From Podila epigama (lineage: Eukaryota; Mortierellomycota; Mortierellomycetes; Mortierellales; Mortierellaceae): 17,315 nucleotides of DNA. The notes beneath the pieces were generated by a model. The model saw nothing but the letters and a program-made list of their open reading frames with translations, was not told the DNA's origin and did not search any database. This document shows, piece after piece, positions 1 to 10,718 of this stretch. The DNA lies in NCBI GenBank assembly GCA_015679605.1, contig JAAAVE010000537.1, positions 1 to 17,315 of the forward strand, given 5' to 3'. The translations under genes were made by a program, and so were the position numbers. Within the stretch, counting starts at the first letter, position 1. Each line of letters opens with the position of its first letter.

Positions 1-482
1 GGGGGGGGGTTAAAAAAAAAAAAAAAGACGTGTCCCTGGATGGTAATATGGTTCGAGGTTGTCCACCGTGCTTTATCCTTTTTCAAAAATGCCACAATGA
101 TGGGTAGCGGTAGGATGGTGATGGTTTAGTTTTGGATGGATGTTCCAATGTTCCTGTTCCTTGAATGCCACAGTGCTGCTAAAATGTGTGTGAGTTGTGA
201 TTGTTGGAAGGATGGCTTTCTTTATCCCTGTTCATCCCTTTTTTTTTTTTTTTTTTTTTTTATATGTGTTGTACATATTCGCTCTCTCTCTCTCTCTCCG
301 CTCTCCGCGAACGAACCCCATTGATAAAAAAAGTGATATGTGGTAGGTGGCTTGGAAAACTGTGGCAATTTCTTGTCTCTTTGAGCGCTTGCTCTTGAGC
401 TTTTTCTTTTGCAATTAGTCCTTTTCGTCCTTTTCGTCCTTTTCGTCCTTTTCGTCCTTCTTTCCATGCCTTTAGGCAACAC
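1..482. other. Upstream/leader region of the SNF2-RING gene, no gene seen
   Basis: No convincing coding sequence. It opens with a G9 run followed almost at once by a long A run. It then holds a T tract of about 23 bases (about 239-261) and a (CT)8 tract (about 282-298). A 9-bp tandem repeat ends about 20 bases before the start codon of the next gene. The small open frames here are all low complexity and come from the T and CT tracts. The pyrimidine-rich stretch directly before the ATG is typical of fungal promoters and leaders; no TATA box or factor site can be assigned. Confidence 0.6.
418..462 (+). repeat. 9-bp pyrimidine-rich tandem repeat in the 5' leader
   Basis: Four perfect copies of GTCCTTTTC (418-453) are followed by one degenerate copy (454-462). 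The array ends 20 bases before the ATG at 483, so it probably lies in the 5' UTR or core promoter of the SNF2-RING gene. Confidence 0.9.
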
Positions 483-3400
483 ATGTCAAAGCCAGCACCA
501 CCAGCGCCATTAGCTTCCATGACAAACACAAGCATCGATGCCTTGCGAACTAGACTCAGTGTCTGTCGGCAACAGCTTCAAGCAAACTCAGTTTTTAATA
601 CACCCAAGCGCAAGGAAGCTCTGGCTGAGGAAATTAAGGTCATTGAGGCACAACTTGCCCAAGCGCTAGGTCTAGAGGATTCCCAGGACGAAGCTGACTC
701 TGACTCGACCAACGTCAAAGACGAGGCCAAGTCGACAGGCCCGTCCACGCCCGATTCACAATCTTCCGCCACTCAAAACATTACTTCAGTCAAACGAATG
801 AGAATAGACGATTCGACAAGTACGCCACCAAATGGTCACTCATTCACCACTGAATCAGCACCCTTCCGTACCTCCATTTCCGAGGCTTCCGGCTCCAAAC
901 CGATGTCAGCAGTTGGCGCAGAGGAGGAGAGTGTTTTGGCAGCTTTGGCAGACGCTGGCGAAAGTGTTGATATCGAGACTCTTTTACAGGAACAGGCTGC
1001 GATGGAAAAGAGGTTAGCAGATTTGAAGCGGCGGCGGGAAGAATCAGACGAATTGTATGCAAAGATGGTACAGGATGACGAGCTCCGATCTTGGAACTCT
1101 ACCAGTAAAAGTAACAGTAGCAGTAACGGAAGTGGTATGAAGGACAAACATGCGTCCTCTACGTATTCGAATGCTTCGAACGTACCATCATCCTCAACTT
1201 CTGCGTCTTCCTCGAATATGAAGGCGCCCTCCGTTAAATCGGATGAATTGTCTGGGGGAACCAAGAGTGACCTACAGTCTAGGCTCGATAAGGCTCGTCA
1301 AGAAAGGATGGACGAGGAGATGGCTCGCCTTTTTGAGGAGGCTGATGCCAATGTTTTCAATCTCACTGGATCACCGAAAAAGATCCCTAACCCTTCTCAT
1401 CAAGGACGTGTGGTCCCCGGTCAGCCATCCTTCACCATGAACAACAACAGCCAAGGATCATCCAGCGCACACACGCTACCATCTTATTCCACACCTCTCA
1501 CTCCATCCTATCCAATTTTCTCACAACAGTCTGGGACTACACGACAACATCCTAATATTGTCGCTGATTTCCGAACATTCCCACAAACTCGCCCACCAAC
1601 ACAGGCCTCACAATCTTCTTCGCAACCAAGCAGTTCTACAAATCCGGTCAACAGTAGTCTCCAACAAGCCGTGACCTCCATCATCCGTAAGTCTATGGAA
1701 GTTATATGTTGAAGAGCACCATTTTTTTTCGTCACTCTTTTCCCTCTCTTGACAATCATCTCAATACCAACTTTTTCCGATTAGAGCAAGGTCTTGAAGC
1801 AGCCAAGAGAACAAAGGATATGGCGATTGACCTGACCAAGCCTATGATCGACTTGACAAAGAAGGTCATTGAATTGGACGATGATCCTGAACCAGGTCTG
1901 GACGAGTACAGCAACTCCGTGGACTTTTACTCGTATGGGAGTTATGACTCGTACTCTGATGAATATGACAGCGATGGTAACAGATATGGATATGACTCTG
2001 ATTCAGGAAGTGCCGCCGCAAGATGGCTCTACGACTACTACGACAACCATTACAGAAAGCCTGGGAGACACTTTGGTAGCTCATATTATACTGCTTCTCC
2101 TAGCACCTCATCCCGAGTACTCACTCAAGCAGAATCTGAAAAAGAGCTCCGAGAGTTGTTGGCCAACATTCAGGCGACAGTGGAAGAAATTCCACCCAAG
2201 GACCGAACTGGCACGCCCGAGGGAATGGCTGATGATATTGTTCTTTTGGAGCATCAAAAGATTGGTTTGACCTGGCTTCAAAAAATGGAGGATGGTACCA
2301 ACAAGGGTGGTATTCTTGGAGATGACATGGTAATATATCATGATGATACTGAAAAGCATCAGTTTGGTGTCGTGGCAAGCTGCTCACATTCTATGCTTTT
2401 TTTTGTTTCAATAGGGTCTTGGAAAGACGATCCAGACTATGGCCCTGATTGTGTCGCGCCCCTCTGACCCCATCACGGACGACATTAATAAGGATTACAC
2501 CAAATCGATTATCGCCTTACCGGCTGTCAAGGATCGCATGAAAACAAAAGCAACACTCGTTGTGGCGCCCGTCGGGTTAGTGTACCAGTGGGCTGAAGAG
2601 CTGAGAACAAAGACTCAGCCTGGACTACTAAAGGTACTAGTGTACTATGGACCATCGAGACCCAAGAACCCAGAGGTTTTCCGACGGTATGATGGTACGT
2701 TATGATAGCACTGAAACAACAAGTGGGTGCATGAGCATGCGTCAGCGTATTCGCGTGTGTGAGAGGGAGAATGCCTATTAACACGTCATTCGTCCAACTA
2801 GTTATTATTACGTCTTTTAATCTTCTGGGTTCTGAGTGTGGAGAGCATAAGCCCACCAGGGCTCCGAGAGAGATTGGACCGCTGTTCAAGACCAAGTTTC
2901 ACCGTGTTATTCTTGACGAGGCACAAGTCATCAAGAACAAGGATGCCAAGGTCTCGATTGCTTGTTCAAGTTTGGCCGCTGACTATCGATGGTGTCTCTC
3001 AGGTATGTCAAAGGCAAGTTAGCAAGCAGTATAAAGAAAGAAAAGTTCAATGTTGAAGGGGCATCGATGGTCTGAACTTTTTTTTTTTTTTATATTTCAT
3101 CCCTGTTCAATGCAATAGGCACGCCTATTCAGAATAACATCACAGAGTTGTTCTCACTTATCCGCTTCTTGAATATAAAGCCTTACTGCGAGTGGGACGA
3201 GTTCAGGAACAAGATTGTCAACCCAATGAAAAGGGAGGGCACTTACACTGTCGCCATTCAAAGAGTCCAGGCGGTCATGAAGGCTATCTGCTTGCGACGA
3301 ACAAAGACATGCAAAGTGGACGGCAAGCCTATCCTGCAACTTCCGGACCGTAATGTCGAAAAGGTGTTCATCCCGTTCACAGATGACGAAAGAGGCTTTT

Positions 3401-4623
3401 ATGCTGCTCTTGAAAACAGAACACGTGAGCGATTCAATGCCTATGTGAGGCAAGGCACAGTCATGAAGAACTACTCAAACGTAAGTTGACTTTTTTTTTT
3501 TGACTGAATGTTAGAGTATCAGATGGAATGAGGCAATGTACTTATCAATTTATGATATTTGTGTAGGTGCTGCTTCTTCTACTTCGGTTGAGGCAGGCAT
3601 GCTGTCACCCACATCTTATCAAGGAGGCTGACCGGGTTGAAGAAATAACTGAAGTGGCCAATAACCAACCATCAGCCAAGGACCGTATCAGCAAACTTTT
3701 GGATAGTATCGTAGAGGCGGTGCGCACCCGTCTTTTGGAGCATGGACTTGATGCAGTCGAGTGTCCTATCTGTATGGACATTGGCGAAGAGAGTGTCATC
3801 TTGAGCAAGTGTGGTCATATTTACTGCAGGGATTGTATTTCTGGTGAGTCTTTTTTCTTTTCTATCTCTTCCTTATTACCATCTGTCAATTCGTTTTTAT
3901 CCTTGGAAGCTAATACAAAGTAATCTCTTTCCCCCCTTTTGTAATGGTTAGCACATTTGGAGCGTCATGAAGGTGACGATCGTCGGTGCCCGGAATGCCG
4001 AGGAGTTACAGCTATGGAACAATTGGTGCCAGTATCAGCGTTTAACGAGCGTTTCAAGCCCAAACCTGTTGTGGATCCGAAAGGTAAAGGTGTGGCAACG
4101 GATGGTGAAGGCGACAATCTTAATGAAGTTGCACCACTTATTGAGGTACCCAAGGTATTGGATACTTGGATCAGCAGTAGCAAGATTGACCGCATGGTCG
4201 AGGTGGTTCAGGCTGCGGCGGCCAAGAATGAGAAAGTGATTGTCTTTTCACAATTCACATGTCTTTTGGATTTGATTGAGAAGCCATTGACCGACCAACG
4301 CATTCCTTATTTGCGAGTAAGTTGTCATTGCTGGTGGTTTATTCATATATATCATATGCTCTTATTGCGATACAAGGCCACTGACTGGATGCTGTATTAC
4401 GTTCTTTCTGGATTGTAGTACGATGGAAAGATGACTGCCCAAGCAAAGAATGATACAGTGCAGTCGATGATGCACGACTCTCGTTACCCCGTCATGCTGA
4501 TCAGTCTGAAGTGTGGATCTCTTGGTCTTAACCTGACTGTTGCCAACCAGTATGTATTTTTTTCTGCAGAAGAATGTCTTTCTTGTGACCTTTTGTCCAA
4601 ATTCTCACGCCATCAATTTTCAA

Positions 4624-4664
<41 letters not shown>

Positions 4665-5049
4665 TACGCGTGCGTTCATTAAGCGTGGTGATGATGGACC
4701 CTTGGTGGAATCCTGCCATTGAGAACCAAGCGATTGACCGTGTGCATCGTATCGGCCAGAAGCGTGCGGTGCATGTCCACCGTCTTTGTATCCCAGATAC
4801 AGTTGAAGATCGTATTCTCCTCCTTCAACAAAAGAAGCAAAGCTTGGCAGACAGCGCTCTTGGCGAGGGAGGAGAAGTTCCGAAGCTTGCCAAGCTTGGA
4901 GTAAGTTTTGTTTTGCTGTTTCTTTTTTTAATTGATTGACCAATATTCAACCATGCCTTTGCCAAAGTTTTATACTAACAATGGAATCACATCAACGTGT
5001 TTGGACTATCTAGCTTCAAGATCTCATGTTCCTTTTCCGAGGCAATTAA
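483..5049 (+). CDS. SNF2-family DNA translocase with inserted RING finger and tandem SIMs (Uls1/Rrp-like)
   Basis: Ten exons join in frame to 1205 aa: 483-1686, 1785-2329, 2415-2694, 2802-3002, 3119-3480, 3567-3843, 3952-4316, 4419-4549, 4684-4900, 5014-5049. Residues 1-400 are Ser-rich with short coiled-coil-like stretches. Residues 415-435 hold three SUMO-interaction-like motifs (AIDLT, MIDLT, VIELDDD). The SNF2 core follows: Walker A GDDMGLGKT ending at T588, DEAQ 715-718, then LSGTPIQNN. A C3HC4 RING (CPIC 930-933, CGHIYCRDC 946-954, CPEC 969-972) interrupts the core before the C-lobe motifs (VIVFSQF; AIDRVHRIGQ 1138-1147). No HIRAN domain is visible, so Uls1/Rrp-like fits better than Rad5/HLTF. 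Known members clear SUMO-conjugated proteins from chromatin using ATP and ubiquitin ligation; that role here is inferred. The ATG at 483 is the first in-frame start and needs no upstream exon. The last exon encodes only LQDLMFLFRGN, a typical family end. Confidence 0.93.
4629..4662 (+). repeat. (CT)17 microsatellite in intron 8 of the SNF2-RING gene
   Basis: Seventeen uninterrupted CT units lie inside the intron 4550-4683 and end 21 bases before its AG. They occupy the position of the polypyrimidine tract. On the opposite strand they give a meaningless Arg-Glu repeat frame. Confidence 0.95.
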
Positions 5050-5230
5050 AGACATTATGGCCCTTTTTTCTTCTTCTTTTTAATTGTCATCTGTATAAAA
5101 AAGTGCATTCACAAGAACAACAATGCAGAAAGAAAGAAAGAAAGAAAGAGTGTCCTTTACAAATGAAAGTTTTTGTCCATACAGCTCACACATACACACT
5201 CACCTTAACACAAACAAACGCGCGAGCAAA

Positions 5231-5295
5231 CACGACACGAAACGACACGACACGACATGATATGACACGACATAACAAAGATACAACACGACACA
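5231..5295. repeat. Degenerate ACGAC/ACACG repeat
   Basis: Pentamer-like units (ACGAC, ACACG, ATGAC) are repeated with substitutions about 230-295 bases before the coronin start codon. No function can be read from it. Confidence 0.75.
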
Positions 5296-5464
5296 CTCGC
5301 GTCAGAAGCAAAAAAAAGCCCAGAAACCCAAAGCCCTAACCTAAACGTCTGCACAACAGAAAAAAGTTGTGACGCGTGCTGTTCAGATAAAAGAGGCTAC
5401 TTGAATGTCTGTCATTCACTCGTCAAACTTTCCTTCCGTTGGCATCACCTGTTTCCATCTTTCA

Positions 5465-5500
5465 TCTCTCCAATCTCTCCAATCTCTCCAGTCTCTTCAT
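5465..5500 (+). repeat. 9-bp pyrimidine-rich tandem repeat in the coronin leader
   Basis: Three near-identical copies of TCTCTCCAA (5465-5491; the third ends in G) are followed by a fourth, degenerate copy (5492-5500). The array ends 25 bases before the ATG at 5526. Period and position resemble the leader repeat of the SNF2-RING gene, but the unit sequence differs. Confidence 0.85.
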
Positions 5501-5525
5501 CTCTCATTTCATCCTCCTAGACATC

Positions 5526-8500
5526 ATGTCCAGACGCCTGTTTGCCTCATTTTCCAAATACAGGAATTCCGTTGGCAAGGCAGCAAAGCACGAGGTCCGT
5601 CTTCATCATCTCTTTTGTTATTACAACTTCTCGTTCCCCTCCTAATAATAAAAAAAAAATCACTTTCTACTTTTTCACTCACTCCTCCAGGACGCATACA
5701 CAGACTTTAAGCCTTCGACCAACGCTACCACAGACTCGACCCAACTGGTCAAAGTTAGCAAGTCCTGGATTGCATTCAAGCATTCTAATTCTGGTAAAAC
5801 AATTCTTTGCATGCAACCCATCCATGGTCACATTCAAGTTAGCCTACTCTGAGCAGACCTGACAAAAAATAATAATAAAAATAATAACTGTTGCGATAAA
5901 TACTTTCAATAATCTAGGCGCCATCGGTATCCTCCCTGTTGAACCTGTTGGTCGTGTAGGATCCAACGTTCAGGTCTTGAATGCTCACGGTACTGGTGTG
6001 TCTGACTGGGAGTTTTCTCCCTTTGATGCCAACCGATTGATCACTGGATCTGACAAAGGCGAGGTATGCAACATCCAGGCACCGTTGGCTAAGACTGAAT
6101 TGACAAAAAACAACCAACAAAAGGGATCGGTCCCAACTCACATAACAAAGAAGCTCTAACACTTTATCCTCATAACAGGTCAATGTGTGGGACATTACGA
6201 CAGATAACGGCACAGCTTCGTTTCAGCTGGCACTCACGATTACACCCGGAACTGGAAAACAAATCGAGTCGATTGTCCACCACCCAACAGCCGACAATGT
6301 ACGTTCATACACTAACACTTACAAGTAAAAGGCACTCCAAGGACAATTCATGACATACTCGACAGGCTGGCTTTAACACTCTATATTTTCGGGGTTTGCT
6401 AGCTCATAGCAACAGTCTCTAGTAATGTTGTCCATATCTGGGACATCTCCAAGGAGGGCAAGGGATCAACACTGTCTTCACCTTCCTATACCCTCACCCA
6501 CCCTAATACCGTCGCAAGTATCTCCTGGAAAGCCGATGGAACATTGCTCGCTACGACATGCAAGGATACCATGCTCCGAGTTTTTGATCCGCGCAAGCAA
6601 GATACGCCAGTACAGGTAATGGATTGCAATTTTTTTCTTTTTTTTGTGTCCATTACCTTGCTCGCTCCTTATGAGAACCTATTCTAAAAGCATCATGTAT
6701 AATCGTCATAGGAATGTCTTGGTCATCCCGGTATCCGACCTTCGCGTGTCGTTTGGGTGGGCGATAAGGATCTGCTCTTTACTGTGGGATTCAACAAGAT
6801 GCGTGAACGCGAATACGCAGTCTGGAACCCAACTGAGCTCACTAAACCTTTGGAACTGAAGCGCATGGATTCTTCCAACAGCATTATGCTACCTCTTTAC
6901 GACGAGGATACCTCCATCATGTTCCTCCCCTCGCGCGGCGAAACTATTGTACGATGGGTCGAGATTGCAACATCCGCCCCGTACATGACCGAGGGTGTAG
7001 CCTTTTCTTCACAGGGCTCAGTCGCAGGTGCAGCACTCGTGCCCAAGCAATTGATGAAGGTCATGCAGGCTGAGATTGCTCGAATCCTCACTGTTACGCC
7101 AAATGGAATCTGGCCACTTCATTTTAATGTGCCACGCAAGGTAATGTCAAAGATGTTTTAAGGTGTTTGGGTAAAAAAATCTTTTGCCTGTCTTGATCTT
7201 CCACGACGCTATACGTTATAACTCTTGTTTACATGTTGTTAACCTGAGCATGAACAACAAAATACGACCCACCCTAAAAAAATATGTCTAGTCTTACCTC
7301 GACTTTCACGCCGATATCTTTCCAGACACAAAGGCAGACATTGCTGCAGTTGAGGCATCGGAATGGCTTGAAGGTCAGAACAAGGCTGTTCCACGCGTAT
7401 CGCTCGACCCAGGAATGGCGGGCAAGCCCACATGGGTTCAGAACGCTACAACCAAGTTGCCACCTGCCCCACTCCCAGCTGTCACTATCAAACCATCGGC
7501 CAAGGCCGCTGTATCCAACACGTCAGGAGTTTCAAGTTCTCCAGCACCAGTGACTTCAAGTACTCTTACAGCAGCCTCCAGTACCTCTACACCAACGACT
7601 CCAGCTGAGCCTGCTCCTCAGCCCTTAACAGAGACAAAAGCAGCGTCAGAGGCTACCGCCATTCCCGAGCAGCGAGCACAAGAGACAAAGAAAGAAGAAG
7701 TCACTACGACGCCTCCTGCCTCGAGCAACCCCTCTACACCAACCACTGTACAAAAGTCGCCACTCGCGCTTCGACTCGGTACACAACAAGCATCAAAGTT
7801 CCGTTTTTTGACATTTAAGCCGTATCATGTCAGTGAACATTTCGAGCATATTTCTGGATTGAGCATTAGTACACTACCAGAATGCAATCTGATCGAGGTA
7901 TGTACCTGAAGAGAAAGAGAGAGAGAGAGAGAGAGAGGTGGAAAGAAGCATTGACTGGGCCCTTTGTATGAGAATATATTGGGCTATATATAATTGCCTT
8001 GTGCCGTGCTTTGCTTCACATGATTGCCTTGCGCTTTATATGATTGTGCTCCCTAAACGTTTTTACACTGACGACGAACAACCATTAGGTCAATCACAAG
8101 TACCTGGCACTTCCGCTCCATGGCACTGGAGGAAGGATCGGAATCTTGAAGACGTCGGAACCAGGACGCGTCGGCAACAAGATCCCATCGATCATTTGCA
8201 AGTCTGATCTCTTGGGATTCAAGTTTGACCCTTTCAACCCCAATCTCTTGGTGACAGCCTCGGATGACACCAAGATCAAGGGATGGATTATCCCCGAGGA
8301 AGGATTGGACAAGGAGAATGACTTGACCACGCCTGCATGGGTGTTGAGTTCACCCACAATGGACAAGATCTCCACTCTCAAATTCCATCCTACGGCTCGA
8401 GATGTCATGTTGTCCGCTTCCATGGATCGAGACGACCCAACACTCCGTCTGTGGGATTTGAAGGCCCAGAAGGAGGTCGTCACCATCAAGGGCCACAAGG

Positions 8501-9646
8501 ATACTGCAAGTCATTTTTTTCATTTTGTATCAACTTTGCGATAATATCAATGTGTTAATGGCGGAACAACAACGAGTTGTATTAATCAATTACCTTTTGG
8601 ATACTCTATGTCTCTTCTCTATAGATCTTTAGCTGTGATTTCAACCACACTGGCACAAAGATTGTATCCGTTTGTAAGGACAAAAAGATTCGCGTTTGGG
8701 ATGCATTGTCAGGAAAGCTCCTTCAAGAGGGTGCTGGTCACGATAGTGTGCGATCATGCCGAGTTTTGTGGTTGGGTGCATCGGATCTGGTGGCGAGTGT
8801 TGGATTTGGCCGAGGAAGCCAACGTGAGATCTTGTTGTTTGACTCGAACGATCTTGCACAGGGACCGGTTGATAAGAAACTGATGGACATGTCACCGGGT
8901 GTGCTTGTGCCTCATTATGATCCAGACACGTCCATCTTGGGGGTCTCTGCACGCGGTGATCGCGTAATGAAGCACTTTGAGGTTATCCTGGGTACAAAGG
9001 AAGATGTCAAGGCAGGCAAGAGATTGTTTGTGGACGTGGCAGGGTTAGAGTTGACCACGCTCCAACAGGATGTTGCTTATTTGCCCAAAAAGTACAATAA
9101 TGTACGCGAGATCGAGTTGTCCAAGATGTATAGACTGACGTATAACTCTGTTGAGGTGGTCCGTGTCTCTGTCCCTCGCAACAAGAAGGAGTATTTCCAG
9201 GATGACATTTTCCCTCCTACGGATGATGTTGAGACGGCCACAATGGAGGCAAGTGAATTCTTTGCAGGTGATTCTGTTAAAGAGCCTGCAAGGATTGACT
9301 TGTGTCCCTCCGATATGACAACGTGTAAGCGACCATGGTTTAAAGGATGTTCATTTTACATCATTTCTCATGCTCGTTTGTCTCTGTTTTTTGTTTTAAA
9401 GTACTTACGCATTAATACCCCTTCAATGACATAGTATCCCATCATGTGGCCTCGACTCCAGTTACCCCTGCTACTGGCGGCAACTCGTTGGACAAGTTTC
9501 TGCAGGGCAAGCAGCAGGTTGCAGATGACGAAAGGAAGCGACTGGCCATGGAGCGGATGTTTGAAACTGCTAAAGAGTCCAAAGCCGATCGAGATACACT
9601 TGTGCCTGACACAGGAATTATTGCAGATGAAGAATGGGACGATTAA
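5526..9646 (+). CDS. Tandem-propeller coronin (CRN7/POD-1 type)
   Basis: Ten exons join in frame to 1004 aa: 5526-5594, 5691-5793, 5918-6063, 6179-6298, 6403-6615, 6712-7140, 7292-7897, 8089-8505, 8625-9324, 9435-9646. Coronins bind F-actin and regulate Arp2/3. The first half (about 1-411) has the coronin N-terminal signature (GAIGILPVE, GRV), WD motifs (VNVWDI, VVHIWDI) and the coronin C-terminal propeller segment (LPLYDED, EASEWLEG). Residues about 412-526 are a Pro/Ser/Thr/Ala linker. A second coronin module starts near ASKFRFL (527-533) and includes ALPLHGTGGRIGIL, TKIKGWI, IRVWDA and VPHYDPDTSILGV. The protein ends in a basic/hydrophobic connector and ADEEWDD, an acidic Trp tail like Arp2/3-binding CA segments. 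Most fungal coronins (Crn1) have one propeller and a coiled coil, which is absent here. The intron 8506-8624 is GC-AG. The start gives the expected MSRRLFASFSKYRNS opening. Confidence 0.95.
7909..7937 (+). repeat. (GA)n tract in coronin intron 7
   Basis: An almost pure GA run lies near the 5' end of the 191-bp intron 7898-8088, the longest intron recognised in the window. Confidence 0.85.
8506..8624 (+). other. GC-AG intron in the coronin gene
   Basis: The intron begins GCAAGT and ends CTATAG. Joining ACT (8503-8505) to ATC (8625) keeps phase 0 and gives GHKDTIFSCDF, the expected WD-repeat junction. Taking the nearby GT (8510) as donor with the same acceptor gives an immediate TAG stop. GCAAGT is the usual form of the minor GC donor class. 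Confidence 0.9.
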
Positions 9647-10718
9647 AAAAAAAAAACGTGTCTTGTCCTTCTTGTCGCGAGGTGCATAAAATGAATGAAT
9701 GATTGATAACAAAGTGCTTTGGGAGTGGGAGTAGGAGCGGGAGGGGTGGGAAATGAGAGAGACACTGGTTTTTTGCACGAATGGTGGTGATAGTACTACT
9801 GTTACTGTATGCAGGTTAACGCGTGCGCGTGTTGAAAAAGGTGGAGGGAGGAAAACATAAATCCCCGCGTCGAGTGCTGCTGTACATGTACATGAACACG
9901 TTCGTAGACGAAAGTGGATGAACAACAGTGAGCGGACATCCAACTCGACATATGACTCGAACAAATGGGGGAAAGAAGAAAAGCGATTTTCACGGTAGAC
10001 TTTTTCAGTCATAAACAAGGTTCCACTTGTCTCTTGTGAAAAGAAATGGCCCATGGTCCATGATATGCATGGTCGTAGGTAGGACAGACAGAGACAAGGC
10101 AGTGCAGACAAGACAAGACAAAGAAGACAAAGACGAGAAACTGAGTCCGATAGACCATATCTCATAATACATTCCCTCCCCCCTTTGTTCACAACACGTA
10201 ACCATGCATAGAATAATGTCATGCCCTTTTTTATTTTTCATTTCTCTTTCGGAACTGTCAACACTCGGATTCGACGTTTTTGACCGAAATGAGGATCTCT
10301 CAAGGGGCGTACGAGGTCTCAATCCCCGGCAATGCCGTGCCTGGATTTGAAGCCATTGCCCATTGCCATTGCCACTTTGCCACAATGGTCACCCCATAGG
10401 CATATGATGATATTCTTTTCTTTTTTTTCATTTCCTTCTTTTTCATTTCTTTTTTCTACAACTACTTTTATAGAGTTTTTTTTTGACACTCTTTTCTCAT
10501 TCACTCATTCATTCATTCACTCATTCATTCATTCACTCAAAGTATCAAAGAAAACTTACCTCCAATTTTCTATATACCTTGTAACCTTTTTTCCCTTCAA
10601 CTCAACCAACACTCCTTCAAAAGAGCTCTCTCAATTGCTCGAGTTTGTCCTTCCAGACGCTCCAATTGCTACCCGCAGTCTCTCTCCCCTCCCCTTCCAC
10701 CTTCTCGCCCTATCGTAA
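9647..10718. other. Intergenic region between the coronin gene and the low-complexity protein gene
   Basis: About 1.07 kb with no recognised gene. After the coronin stop there is an A run, then G/A-rich sequence with many short repeats. A GACAA/GACAGA repeat lies at about 10081-10135, and CATT tetramers lie at about 10499-10540 in the probable promoter of the next gene. The part from about 10420 to 10718 is T- and C-rich, as in other leaders here. A 284-codon minus-strand open frame (9368-10222) crosses the region but partly reads the antisense of coronin exon 10, is low complexity, and matches nothing known to me. Confidence 0.55.
10499..10540 (+). repeat. CATT/CACT tetramer repeat upstream of the low-complexity protein gene
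   Basis: About ten tandem tetramers, mostly CATT with some CACT, about 180-220 bases before the ATG at 10719. Confidence 0.85.

Larger units (their letters stand above)
5050..5525. other. Intergenic region between the SNF2-RING and coronin genes
   Basis: No gene recognised. Contents in order: an A/T-rich probable 3' UTR and terminator region with CTGTATAAAAAAG; a (GAAA)n tract at about 5128-5149; an ACGAC-type pentamer repeat at about 5231-5295; a short CCCTAACCTAA stretch at 5334-5344; and a pyrimidine-rich leader with a 9-bp repeat. The last part is probably the coronin promoter and 5' UTR. Confidence 0.6.

Noticed and set aside
222-535. Minus-strand Lys/Arg-Thr repeat frames near the left edge
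   Set aside because: They come from the T tract, the CT tract and the 9-bp leader repeat read backwards.
483-1686. HIRAN domain of Rad5/HLTF in the SNF2-RING protein
   Set aside because: The N-terminal 400 residues are Ser-rich and low complexity; no HIRAN-like segment was seen.
5334-5344. CCCTAACCTAA as a telomere-like or telobox promoter element
   Set aside because: Less than two imperfect units; too short to separate from chance.
10300-10345. Possible tRNA B-box (GGTCTCAATCC)
   Set aside because: Several mismatches to GGTTCGANNCC, and no A-box or cloverleaf arms could be formed around it.
10246-10350. Short plus-strand peptide resembling the start of an FAD monooxygenase (GFDVFDRNEDLSRG)
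   Set aside because: Only about 30 residues, no GxGxxG dinucleotide motif before it, and a stop soon after. The similarity is weak and probably chance.
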